Origin: DATFRY01 sp963764695
GTDB taxonomy: Bacteria > Myxococcota_A > Polyangia > Haliangiales > Haliangiaceae
NCBI GenBank assembly: GCA_963764695.1
Contig: CAVXTW010000002.1
Coordinates: 186,001 to 250,000, forward strand
Reading direction: 5' to 3'
DNA: 64,000 nt
Made by a program: the position numbers and the translations under genes. Under the pieces are notes generated by a model. The model had not been told where the DNA came from. It was given only the letters and a program-made list of their open reading frames with translations, and did no database searches. Every line of letters starts with the position of its first letter. Position 1 is the first letter of the stretch. This document shows positions 17,501 through 27,704 of this stretch, in pieces.

Positions 17501-17697
17501 ACGGCATGATCACGACCGCCTGCCAGGACGCCTGTCCGACCGGGGCGATCGTGTTCGGCGACCTCAACGACAAGCGCAGCAAGGTCACGGCGCTCCACGC
17601 CCGGCCGCGCGCCTACGCCATGCTGGCCGAGCTGAACACGCGCCCGCGCAACGTGTTCCTGGCCCGCATCCGCAACCCCCACCCGGAGCTCGGGTAG
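14542..17697 (+). CDS. actB: Alternative complex III subunit ActB (molybdopterin-like plus Fe-S domains)
   Basis: A 1051-residue fusion typical of ActB. Residues ~50-75 hold a Tat-like signal (SRRRFMQVMGASIALSGA) ending at a Cys (LSAC). Residues ~80-760 resemble the molybdopterin oxidoreductase fold, which in ACIII carries no molybdenum cofactor. The last ~270 residues are a ferredoxin-like domain. Cys clusters for [FeS] centres are visible as CIGCNACIVAC, CQQCENAPCEQVCPVG, CVGTRYCLNNCPY, CTWC and CQDACPTG. The ATG at 14542 lies inside the end of actA; the longer upstream frame is the actA shadow. The product docks on ActC and passes electrons from quinol toward ActA/ActE. Confidence 0.93.
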   Translation: MSSLESKNKPTHWRSLSELVAQAESAADGSSGGDPAVQSYLEQRIPDHDELFGDPLSRRRFMQVMGASIALSGAAGLSACRWEEDHIVPESQRPDDYVPGISKRYATAMALGGSGYGLLVTAYDGRPIKVDGNPDHPSTGRGSTAFMQASLLELYDPDRSRTVERRRGTKPLPATWADFDELVQSWVGGFAAQNGRGFRVLSEATSSVTVAGLREELLRRFPEARWHEYEPLSRDNERLGTRMAFGRAMRVHLNLADATIIAALDADLFNDHPDSLRLSRDFASGRDPDEKSGGMNRLYAVESTFSVTGAAADHRLPLRSELIKPFLLALEAKLQGGGAAPGGKALADAKIQKFLTVLAGDLGQNRGRSVIAIGNRQPADVHAIAARVNALLGNSDTVQYSADPDGDRPGHAEDIVALAADMKKGAVKTLLILGGNPAYDAPADLNFGSLLGQVDNSIHLSAYADETSALCAWHLPRAHYLEAWGDTRTHDGTITIAQPIIEPVFSGRSAIDVLKQFLGRGEEPSSELVRARVLAALGVAAVEGEGQAAAEARGRADEAWRRALHEGFVARSAPPTETPQIQAFQVAALTPTQSEARVPNGRLEVVFTTNTLTYDGRFANNGWMQEIPDFMTKMTWDNAALISPRTAADLGIAHEEMVEIAVEGRKVEVVAYVMPGQAPFSIALALGQGRRRAGRVGGLESEGIAPVGFDTYRLRGSKAPFVATGGSVNGSNRKYRLSLTVDHYNMDQLGQDGIKKRIPDLVKEATLKEYRDPDYDIAADAHTEDIAILTKPTTADRANRSLYKEHRYDGYKWGMTTDLSKCIGCNACIVACQAENNIPIVGKEQVYRNREMHWLRIDRYFQGDPDDPKVASQPILCQQCENAPCEQVCPVGATLHSDEGLNDMAYNRCVGTRYCLNNCPYRVRRFNFYRWDWYKEMDDPRAQVRKLLFNPEVTVRSRGVMEKCTWCVQRIQNVKIQAKNNRVPIEDGMITTACQDACPTGAIVFGDLNDKRSKVTALHARPRAYAMLAELNTRPRNVFLARIRNPHPELG

Positions 17698-17701
17698 TCC
17701 C

Positions 17702-19073
<1,372 letters not shown>

Positions 19074-19088
19074 AGCCAGGTCATCGTC

Positions 19089-20369
19089 ATGGCAACGGAC
19101 GAAGTGGACAACGAAGTGACGGCGGAGAGCGACATTCTGCAGCCGGACAGCGAGACCGTGTTCTACGGCCTCGTCGCCGAGTACGAGTCGCCCGGCGCGC
19201 TCCTCCAGGCGGCCGAGCAGGTGCGCGACGCCGGCTACGAGAAGTGGGACAGCCACACGCCCTACCCGCTGCACGGCATCGACCCGGCGATGGGGATCCG
19301 CTCCACCATCCTGCCGGTCCTGGTGTTCGCCGGCGGCATGACCGGCACCGCGCTCGCCATCCTGATGCAGTGGTGGATGAACGCGGTGGACTGGCAGTGG
19401 ATCGCCAGCGGCAAACCGTACTTCAGCCTCGCCCAGCAGATCCCGATCGCCTTCGAGGTGACGGTGCTGCTGGCCGGCTTCACCACCTTCTTCGGCATGT
19501 GGGGGCTCAACAAGCTGCCCCAGGTGTGGCACCCGCTGTTCAAGAAGGACCGCTTCCTCAAGGCCACCACCAACGGCTTCTTCATCTCGGTGGAGAGCAA
19601 GGACCCGCGCTTCCATCGCGCCGAGACCGAGCGTCTCCTGCGCGAGGCGGGAGCCACGGCCATCGAGGAGGTGCACTACGCCACCAGCCAGCGGCAGCGC
19701 GAGGTCCCGCGCCCGATCCTGGGCTTCATCCTGCTGACCTCGGTGCTGGCGCTGGTGCCGTTCGCCTTCATCGCCAAGTGGCGCACCCAGCACAGCGACA
19801 AGCCGCACTTCCACATCGTGCCGGACATGGACTTCCAGCAGGCCCGCGGCGCGCAGACCGAGTCGGACGTGTTCGCCGACGATCGCGCGTCGCGCACGCC
19901 GGTGGCCGGAACCGTGGCCCGCGGCGAGCTCAAGGAAGACGATCACTTCTACCGCGGGCTGGTCAACGGCGAGTGGGCGACCTCGTTCCCGCCGCAGCTC
20001 GAGATCTCGGAGCGGCGGATGCGGGAGGGCGAGGAGCGCTTCCAGATCTACTGCACGCCGTGCCACGGTCAGACCGCGGGCGGCAACGGCATGATCCACG
20101 CCCGCGCCATGGCGGTCGGCGCCGGGGCCACCGGGTGGGTGCAGCCGACCAACCTGATCGACACAGCGGCCGAGCTCAACATCGTGCGGCAGCCGCACGG
20201 GCAGATCTTCAACACCATCTCCAACGGCATCCGCACCATGCCGGCCTACCGGGCGCAGATCCCGGAGATGGACCGCTGGAAGATCGTGCTCTACCTGCGG
20301 GCGATCCAGCGCTCGCGCAACGCCTCGATCGAGGATGTGCCGCCCAACAAGCGGCCCACTCTCAGGTAG
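19089..20369 (+). CDS. Fused alternative complex III subunits ActD (DUF3341) and ActE (monoheme cytochrome c)
   Basis: In many ACIII operons ActD and ActE are separate; here one 426-residue frame holds both. Residues ~20-185 are the DUF3341 domain with two membrane helices (ILPVLVFAGGMTGTALAIL and VTVLLAGFTTFFGMWGL). A third helix at ~210-235 (ILGFILLTSVLALVPFAFIA) is where ActE would normally begin with its own anchor. The cytochrome domain has one heme site C322-T-P-C325-H326 and a Met ligand candidate in IRTMPAY. No stop or internal ribosome site is evident at the junction. ActE donates electrons to the oxidase side, so fusion would fix stoichiometry with ActD. Confidence 0.9.
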   Translation: MATDEVDNEVTAESDILQPDSETVFYGLVAEYESPGALLQAAEQVRDAGYEKWDSHTPYPLHGIDPAMGIRSTILPVLVFAGGMTGTALAILMQWWMNAVDWQWIASGKPYFSLAQQIPIAFEVTVLLAGFTTFFGMWGLNKLPQVWHPLFKKDRFLKATTNGFFISVESKDPRFHRAETERLLREAGATAIEEVHYATSQRQREVPRPILGFILLTSVLALVPFAFIAKWRTQHSDKPHFHIVPDMDFQQARGAQTESDVFADDRASRTPVAGTVARGELKEDDHFYRGLVNGEWATSFPPQLEISERRMREGEERFQIYCTPCHGQTAGGNGMIHARAMAVGAGATGWVQPTNLIDTAAELNIVRQPHGQIFNTISNGIRTMPAYRAQIPEMDRWKIVLYLRAIQRSRNASIEDVPPNKRPTLR

Positions 20370-20408
20370 TCCCGTGTTTCCAGGAGCTGGTCAGGAGCCG
20401 GATCGATC

Positions 20409-21644
20409 ATGACCCCGTTTGACAGCGCTCACACTCACCAAGAGCCGCCCGACAAGTTGACGCTGGGCGCCACCGGCCTGCGCCTGAAAGGTCTCGGGCT
20501 GTCGGCCGGCGTCCTGGGCATGGCGGCGTCGATCGTCTGGGGGCTGCTCCTCGGCGACGAGATGAAGCAGTTCTTCCACTCGTATCTGTTCGCCTTCACC
20601 TACTTCCTGAGCTTCGCGCTCGGCGCGCTCTTCTTCGTCCTCATCCACCACCTGGTGAGCGCCACCTGGAGCGTGACGACCCGGCGGCTGGCCGAGATCG
20701 TGACCGGGGCATTTCCGGTGCTGTTCGTGCTCATGCTCGGGCTGGTGCTGCCGCTCCTGGCCGGCAACGACAGCCTCTATGTGTGGATCAACCACGACGT
20801 GGTGGCAAAGGACCACCTCCTGCACGCCAAGGAGGGCTACCTCAACGCGCCCTTCTTCGCCGCCCGCATGCTGATCTACTTCGCCGTGTGGATGGCGCTG
20901 TCGCGCTACTTCATGAAGAAGTCGGTCGAGCAGGACGAGACCGGTGACGTGCAGGTGAGCAACAAGCTGCGTGCGGTGGCGGGGCCCGCGGTCATCGCCT
21001 ATGCGCTGACCACCGCGTGGGCCGCCTTCGATCTGCTGATGTCGCTGACCCCGCACTGGTTCAGCACCATCTACGGCGTGTACTACTTCGCCGGCTGCGC
21101 GATCAGCATTTACTGCCTGCTGGCGATCATGTCGGTGGCGCTGCAGCGGAGCGGTCGGCTGACCCGCTCGATCACCGTCGAGCACTATCACGACCTCGGC
21201 AAGATGGCGAACGCGTTCACCCTGTTCTGGGCGTACATCGCGTTCTCGCAGTTCATGCTGATCTGGGCGGCCAACATCCCGGAGGAGTCGGTCTTCTTCC
21301 GGCCGCGCATGTTCACCGACTGGCGGGCGTGGTCGATCGCGCTCATCGTGCTGCACTTCATCATCCCCTTCGTCGGGATGATGTCGCGTCACGTGAAGCG
21401 GAATCCGGTCTTCCTGACCGCGTGGGCCGTCTACATGCTCGCAGTCCACGCATTCGACATGTTCTGGCTCATCATGCCGGCGCTCAGCCCGGAGACGCCG
21501 ACCTTCCACCTGATCGACCTGCTGTGCCTGGTGGGCGTCGGAGGGCTCTGCCTTTTCGGCGCGCTGAGCGTGGCGGGCAATGTCAAACTCCTTGCGGTTC
21601 GAGATCCGAGGCTCGAGGCCTCGCTCCGCTTCGTGAATCAGTGA
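20409..21644 (+). CDS. actF: Alternative complex III subunit ActF (NrfD-like membrane protein)
   Basis: A 411-residue polytopic protein with about ten membrane helices. Conserved ActF-type segments include FHSYLFAFTYFLSFALGALFF, the periplasmic stretch HAKEGYLNAPFFAARMLIYF, and FAYIAFSQ-like FWAYIAFSQFMLIWAANIPEE (here starting FWAYI). ActF is the second NrfD-type subunit of ACIII and is thought to contribute to proton pathways, although quinol binding is usually placed in ActC. ATG 20409 is preceded by 39 bp of non-coding sequence after actDE. The gene is intact and normal in length. Confidence 0.9.
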   Translation: MTPFDSAHTHQEPPDKLTLGATGLRLKGLGLSAGVLGMAASIVWGLLLGDEMKQFFHSYLFAFTYFLSFALGALFFVLIHHLVSATWSVTTRRLAEIVTGAFPVLFVLMLGLVLPLLAGNDSLYVWINHDVVAKDHLLHAKEGYLNAPFFAARMLIYFAVWMALSRYFMKKSVEQDETGDVQVSNKLRAVAGPAVIAYALTTAWAAFDLLMSLTPHWFSTIYGVYYFAGCAISIYCLLAIMSVALQRSGRLTRSITVEHYHDLGKMANAFTLFWAYIAFSQFMLIWAANIPEESVFFRPRMFTDWRAWSIALIVLHFIIPFVGMMSRHVKRNPVFLTAWAVYMLAVHAFDMFWLIMPALSPETPTFHLIDLLCLVGVGGLCLFGALSVAGNVKLLAVRDPRLEASLRFVNQ

Positions 21645-21654
21645 GGCCAAGGTC

Positions 21655-22428
21655 ATGAGCAGCGCACTGCCGCGAAAGGCGAGCGACCGGGTCAACACCT
21701 ACGGGATCCTGCTGATCGGTCTGGTGTCCTCGGTGCTCCTGTGGGTCAGCGTCGTGGCCCTCCAGGCGTACTACAACCGCACCGCCGGCCAGCTGCAGGG
21801 CGAGCGGGACGCCGAGTTCAAGAACCGGCAAGTCACCGACCTCAAGTCGGCGCAGCTCGCCGAGCTGCAGGACTCGAAGTACGTCGACCCGAAGAAGGGC
21901 CGCGTCACCATCCCGATCGACTCGGCCAAGGGTCTGGTGCTGCGCGATCTGCGCGACGGCGCGCCGTCGGTGGTGCCGGCGGTCGGGCCGCACGACAAGG
22001 CGACCGTGCCGGCCAAGTGGGGACGTCCGCCGGACCAGGTGGCCGCGCCTGCCGCGCCTGGTGCAGCGCCGGGCGGTGCCGCGCCTGCCGGTCAGCCCGC
22101 GGCCGGAGCCGCGCCTGCCGGTCAGCCTGCGGCCGGAGCCGCGCCTGCCGGTCAGCCTGCGGCCGGAGCCGCTGCGGCTGGTGGAGCGCCCGCGGCCGGA
22201 GCAGCGCCCGCCGGTGGTGCGCCCACGCTTCCGCCCGGCACCACGCCGGGGACCACGCCCTCGCCGCGTGAGCCGGGCGAGCCCACGCCGGCGGCCGGTG
22301 GTGCGGCGGCCGGCAAGGCAGCGCCCGCGTCGGGCAAGGCAGCGCCCGCGTCGGGCAAGGCAGCGCCCGCGTCCGGCAAGGCAGCGCCCGCGTCGCCACC
22401 GTCTGCACCCGCGACCGGCAATCAATGA
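21655..22428 (+). CDS. Membrane-anchored protein with Ala/Pro/Gly-rich tandem-repeat tail, unknown function
   Basis: A 257-residue protein located between actF and sco. Residues ~13-38 form one membrane helix (YGILLIGLVSSVLLWVSVVAL), followed by a ~85-residue polar domain with KGRVTIPIDSAKGLVLRDL and then a disordered tail. The tail holds three perfect-length 10-residue units (AAPAGQPAAG) and four 7-residue units (GKAAPAS). The short conserved part resembles small anchored proteins that accompany some ACIII/oxidase operons, but I cannot name a family. Its position, 10 nt after actF with a 4-bp ATGA overlap to sco, suggests a role in the supercomplex, as linker or assembly factor. Confidence 0.75.
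   Translation: MSSALPRKASDRVNTYGILLIGLVSSVLLWVSVVALQAYYNRTAGQLQGERDAEFKNRQVTDLKSAQLAELQDSKYVDPKKGRVTIPIDSAKGLVLRDLRDGAPSVVPAVGPHDKATVPAKWGRPPDQVAAPAAPGAAPGGAAPAGQPAAGAAPAGQPAAGAAPAGQPAAGAAAAGGAPAAGAAPAGGAPTLPPGTTPGTTPSPREPGEPTPAAGGAAAGKAAPASGKAAPASGKAAPASGKAAPASPPSAPATGNQ
22081..22170. repeat. Three 30-bp tandem repeats inside the anchored protein
   Basis: Three contiguous 30-bp units, nearly identical (one C/T difference), encode repeated AAPAGQPAAG. They are coding repeats and likely to vary in copy number. Confidence 0.9.
22312..22395. repeat. Four 21-bp tandem repeats inside the anchored protein
   Basis: Four contiguous 21-bp units encode GKAAPAS, with a single T/C variation in the last boundary. 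They are separate from the 30-bp array in the same gene. Confidence 0.9.
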
Positions 22429-23300
22429 ACCTCCTCGCGCACAGACTCCACCAGGGGGCAGCCGTCGGCGGTGCCCTGGCGGTGCTGTGCGCGCTGTCCG
22501 GGCCTGCCGCTGCCGACAAGGTGTTGCCCGCCGGCAGGGCCAACGAGGCGCCGCCGCCCGAGATGGTGGGTGTCGAGGTGGTCGAGAAGCTGGGCGCTTC
22601 CCTGCCGCTCGACGTGATATTCGCCGACGAGACCGGGGCGCCTGTCCAGCTCGGCTCGCTGTTCGGCGACGGCAAGCCCGTCATCCTGACCTTCAACTAC
22701 TCGAACTGCACGGTCCTGTGCAGCGTCCAGCTCGGCAACCTGGTCCAGGCGCTCAACAAGATGAAGGGCTCGGCGGGCGAGGAGTTCCGCATCGTCACCG
22801 TCGGGCTCAACCCGATGGAGGGCCACAAGCGCGCGATGGCCACCAAGCTGCGCTACCTCGAGCGCTACCAGCGCCCCACGGCGGACGAGGGCTGGCGGTT
22901 CCTGACCGGGACCGAGGCCAGCATCCGCAGCCTGGCGCGCGCGGTCGGGTTCGGCTACCGCCTGCATCCGACCACCGGCGAGTACCTGCATCCGGCGGCG
23001 CTGATCCTGGTCAGCCCGGCCGGCAAGGTCTCGACCTATGTCTACGGCGTCGAGTACGACGGCGGCGAGCTCGGCGTGCTGCTGGGCGCGGCGCGCCGCG
23101 GGACGCTGACCGAGGCGACCAAGAAGTTCCTCCTGGCCTGCTACCACTACGAGGTGAAGAAGGGGGCCGCCACCAGCGCCGTGAAGGTGATGCGACTGGG
23201 CGGCCTGCTTTTCGTCGGCGCCATGCTGGCCGCGTTCGGAACGCACGCGGTCCGCGTCCGCAAGCGGCGGGCGCGCGCGCGGACACCGGAGAGTACCTGA
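22425..23300 (+). CDS. SCO1/SenC-type copper chaperone for the oxidase CuA site
   Basis: A 291-residue thioredoxin-fold protein. After a signal peptide (cleavage near AAADK) it shows the SCO landmarks: the copper ligands in NCTVLCS (CXXXC) and the distal His in EYLHPAALILVSP. Family members metallate CuA of cytochrome oxidase subunit II, which is encoded next. The C-terminus adds a membrane helix (VMRLGGLLFVGAMLAAFGTH) and an Arg-rich end, so the protein may be anchored at its C-terminus after signal cleavage. It overlaps the upstream gene by ATGA and is 1 nt from ctaC. Confidence 0.9.
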   Translation: MNLLAHRLHQGAAVGGALAVLCALSGPAAADKVLPAGRANEAPPPEMVGVEVVEKLGASLPLDVIFADETGAPVQLGSLFGDGKPVILTFNYSNCTVLCSVQLGNLVQALNKMKGSAGEEFRIVTVGLNPMEGHKRAMATKLRYLERYQRPTADEGWRFLTGTEASIRSLARAVGFGYRLHPTTGEYLHPAALILVSPAGKVSTYVYGVEYDGGELGVLLGAARRGTLTEATKKFLLACYHYEVKKGAATSAVKVMRLGGLLFVGAMLAAFGTHAVRVRKRRARARTPEST

Positions 23301-23301
23301 G

Positions 23302-24573
23302 ATGCTCCACACTCTGCTGACACTCGTGGTCCTGGCTCAGCCGGCTGTAGCCCAGCCGCCGCCGGCCCAGCCAGCGCCCGCCACCAAGGGGCAAGAGGCG
23401 CAGCCGTCGGATCCCGGCCGCGCCGAGGAGACCAAGCCGCCGGCCGAGCCGGGCAAGGCCGGCCAGGTCCCGCCCGAGTCGGGCGTGCCCGGAACCGACG
23501 CGGCAAAGCCGGGCGCCGAGGGTGCGCCGGCAAGGCCGGGCGACAAGCCGGCCGCCGGTGGCGACCCGTGCGATCCGGAAGCCGCTCCGCAGCCGGGCAA
23601 GAAGAAGAAGGAGATGCCGCCGGTCGGCGAGCGCACCGACCTGGAGGGCGGCACGTACTGGATGCCGCCGGCCGCGTCGGTCAACGTCGACGACGTCGAC
23701 TGGCTGTTCTACGGCATCCTGGCCATCTCGATCTTCTGCTTCGCCGGCATCACCATCGCGGTGGTCTGGTTCGCGTGGAAGTACCGCCAGCGGCCCGGTC
23801 ACAAGGCGGAGCCGTCAGAGGCGCACAACGACACGATCGAGATCACCTGGACCATCATCCCGTCGATCGTCTGCGTGATCATCTTCATCTTCGGTTGGCG
23901 CGGCTTCCTCGACCTCAACACGCCGCCCAAGCACGCGTACGAGATCCAGGTCGTGGGCGAGAAGTGGAACTGGACGTTCCGCTACCCGAACGGCTGGGTG
24001 GACAGCAACCTGCACGTGCCGGTGAACGAGCCGGTCCGCCTGGTCATGCGGTCCAAGGACGTCCTGCACAGCTTCTACATCCCGGCCTTCCGGGTGAAGC
24101 AGGACGTGATCCCGAACCGCTACACGAAGCTCTGGTTCGAGGCCACCAGGCCGGGCATCTACCGGCTGTACTGCGCCGAGTACTGCGGCACCGAGCACTC
24201 CGCGATGAAGCGGCTCGTCGTCGTGCACCCGTCGGGCGGCTTCAAGCAGTACCTGGAGGAGGCCGAGCAGGTGCTGCTCGACATGCCGCCGGTCAAGCTC
24301 GGCAAGTACCTGTACGAGACGCGGGGCTGCGCCCAGTGTCACTCGCTCGACGGCAGCGCCAAGACCGGGCCGACCTGGAAGGGCATCTGGGGCCAGTCGC
24401 ACCCGACGTCGGCCGGGCCGGCCAACGTGGACGAGAACTACCTCCGCGAGTCGATCCTGGAGCCCAACGCCAAGGTCAGGACCGGCTTCAACGCGGTCAT
24501 GCCCACGTTCAAGGGCCAGCTCAAGGACGAGCAGATCGACGGCCTGATCACGTTCATCAAGTGCCTGAAGTGA
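23302..24573 (+). CDS. ctaC: Cytochrome c oxidase subunit II with fused cytochrome c (caa3 type)
   Basis: 423 residues. A signal peptide is followed by a ~95-residue Pro/Ala/Gly linker, two membrane helices (about 130-150 and 175-195) and the cupredoxin domain. CuA ligands are visible: His in DVLHSFYIP, Cys 291, Cys 295, His 299 and Met 302 in CAEYCGTEHSAM. A C-terminal cytochrome c domain has heme site C343-A-Q-C346-H347 and the Met ligand in NAVMPTFKG. The fused cytochrome makes this a caa3 oxidase, consistent with direct electron transfer from ACIII. The N-terminal Pro-rich linker is unusually long. Confidence 0.94.
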   Translation: MLHTLLTLVVLAQPAVAQPPPAQPAPATKGQEAQPSDPGRAEETKPPAEPGKAGQVPPESGVPGTDAAKPGAEGAPARPGDKPAAGGDPCDPEAAPQPGKKKKEMPPVGERTDLEGGTYWMPPAASVNVDDVDWLFYGILAISIFCFAGITIAVVWFAWKYRQRPGHKAEPSEAHNDTIEITWTIIPSIVCVIIFIFGWRGFLDLNTPPKHAYEIQVVGEKWNWTFRYPNGWVDSNLHVPVNEPVRLVMRSKDVLHSFYIPAFRVKQDVIPNRYTKLWFEATRPGIYRLYCAEYCGTEHSAMKRLVVVHPSGGFKQYLEEAEQVLLDMPPVKLGKYLYETRGCAQCHSLDGSAKTGPTWKGIWGQSHPTSAGPANVDENYLRESILEPNAKVRTGFNAVMPTFKGQLKDEQIDGLITFIKCLK

Positions 24574-24589
24574 GCAAGGGATAGGCAGC

Positions 24590-26280
<1,691 letters not shown>

Positions 26281-26284
<4 letters not shown>

Positions 26285-27276
26285 CCCTCGCCATCATCAT
26301 CTTCGCGGTCGCCGCGACGCTCGGCATCGTGTACGCGGTGGTCAACGCGGCCACCGCCCGCGGGCCGTTCATCCAGCACCACTTCGACGACGGCGCTCAC
26401 CAGTTCGACTCCGGCAAGCTGGGCATCTGGCTGTTCCTGGGCCAGGAGATCCTGTTCTTCTCCGCCCTGTTCGTGGCGTACATCATCTACCGCCACAACC
26501 ACCCGGAGGTGTTCGCCTACGCCCACCTGTACCTCGACGTGAACATGGGCGCGCTCAACACCGCCGTGCTCATCCTGTCGAGCCTGAGCGCGGCGTGGGC
26601 GGTGCGGGCGGCGCAGCTGGGTCAGCAGCGCCTGCTCATCGCCCTGCTCTCGATCACGCTGGTCTGCGCGTTCGGCTTCCTCATCGTCAAGTACTTCGAG
26701 TACTCGCACAAGGTGCACGTCGGCACGGTGTTCGGGAAGCGGTTCGTGCCGAACGAGACGCCGGACGGCAAGCACATCCCGCAGCCGGACGCCACGCCGG
26801 GCAAGACCGCCGACGGCAAGGCGGCACCGGCCGAGCCGACCACGGTCACCGGCGGGCCCAAGGCGCAGCAGCCGGCGGGCAAGGCGACCGGCGCGCCGGC
26901 TCCGGGCACCCAGCCTGTCGTGCCGGACGATCCATCGGCCAGGAAGGAGGAGCCGGCCAGCCATGCGGCCGGCGGCACGGGAGTCCTGCCCGCCCTCGAG
27001 GCGCAGAAGCAGGCCGGCGCGAAGATCGACACCCACGCCGCGGCCATGCCCCCGCCCAACACGGGCATGTTCTTCACCATCTACTTCGCGATGACCGGCC
27101 TGCACGGCATCCACGTGCTGGCGGGCATCTTCGTCTTCATCTGGCTGCTCATCCGCGCCACGCGCGGTCACTTCGGTCCGAGCTACTACGGGCCGATCGA
27201 CTTCGCGGCGCTGTACTGGCACCTGGTCGATCTCATCTGGATCTTCCTGTTCCCGCTGCTCTACCTGATTCACTGA
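26281..27276 (+). CDS. ctaE: Cytochrome c oxidase subunit III with long Ala/Pro-rich insert
   Basis: 331 residues from GTG 26281, which overlaps the ctaD stop by 4 bp (GTGA). The helices FLGQEILFFSALFVAYIIY, MTGLHGIHVLAGIFVFIW and YWHLVDLIWIFLFPLLYLI are clear COX3 signatures. Between the middle helices, about residues 148-258 form an insert rich in Ala, Pro, Gly and Lys that ordinary COX3 lacks. It begins with an ordered-looking HVGTVFGKRF segment. The insert should lie on one face of the membrane and could contact ACIII. The core is otherwise complete. Confidence 0.92.
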
Positions 27277-27284
27277 GGTTCGTC

Positions 27285-27704
27285 GTGGCGCATTCGACCG
27301 AACATTCCGATCCGCATTCCCACGGCCACGAGGGCGAGCACGGCCATGGCGACGGCCACGGCGGCCACGGGATGAGCCACGTGCTCCCGATGAAGGTGCT
27401 GCTCGGGACGTGGGGCGCGCTGATGGTGCTGACCGTCCTCACCGTGGCGGTCGCCAAGCTCCCGATCTTCGACTTCGGGGCCAGCCCCAACTTGCTCATC
27501 GCGATGGTGATCGCGACCGTCAAGGCGACGCTGGTGTGCCTCTACTTCATGCACCTGCGCTACGACAAGATGTTCCACACGGTGGTGTTCATCAGCGCCA
27601 TCCTGCTGGCCACGCTGTTCGTGACCTTCACGCTCATGGACAGCACGCAGTACCAGACCGACGTGAGCTGGGCCAAGGACGACCTCTCGCCCGTTCCGTA
27701 CTGA
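27285..27704 (+). CDS. ctaF: Cytochrome c oxidase subunit IV (prokaryotic, ctaF type)
   Basis: 139 residues from GTG 27285, with GAGG about 6 nt before it. The first ~35 residues are strikingly His/Gly-rich (SHGHEGEHGHGDGHGGHGMSH), followed by three helices (LGTWGALMVLTVLTVAVA; LLIAMVIATVKATLVCLYFMHL; VVFISAILLATLFVTF). The MHLRYDK stretch is typical of small COX IV subunits of caa3 oxidases. The His-rich head may bind copper or another metal, which is an inference. It overlaps the next gene by one base (TGATG). Confidence 0.88.
   Translation: MAHSTEHSDPHSHGHEGEHGHGDGHGGHGMSHVLPMKVLLGTWGALMVLTVLTVAVAKLPIFDFGASPNLLIAMVIATVKATLVCLYFMHLRYDKMFHTVVFISAILLATLFVTFTLMDSTQYQTDVSWAKDDLSPVPY

Noticed and set aside
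22081..22395. Tandem repeats that might suggest a CRISPR-like array
   Set aside because: Units are contiguous without spacers, in frame, and encode Ala/Pro-rich peptide repeats.
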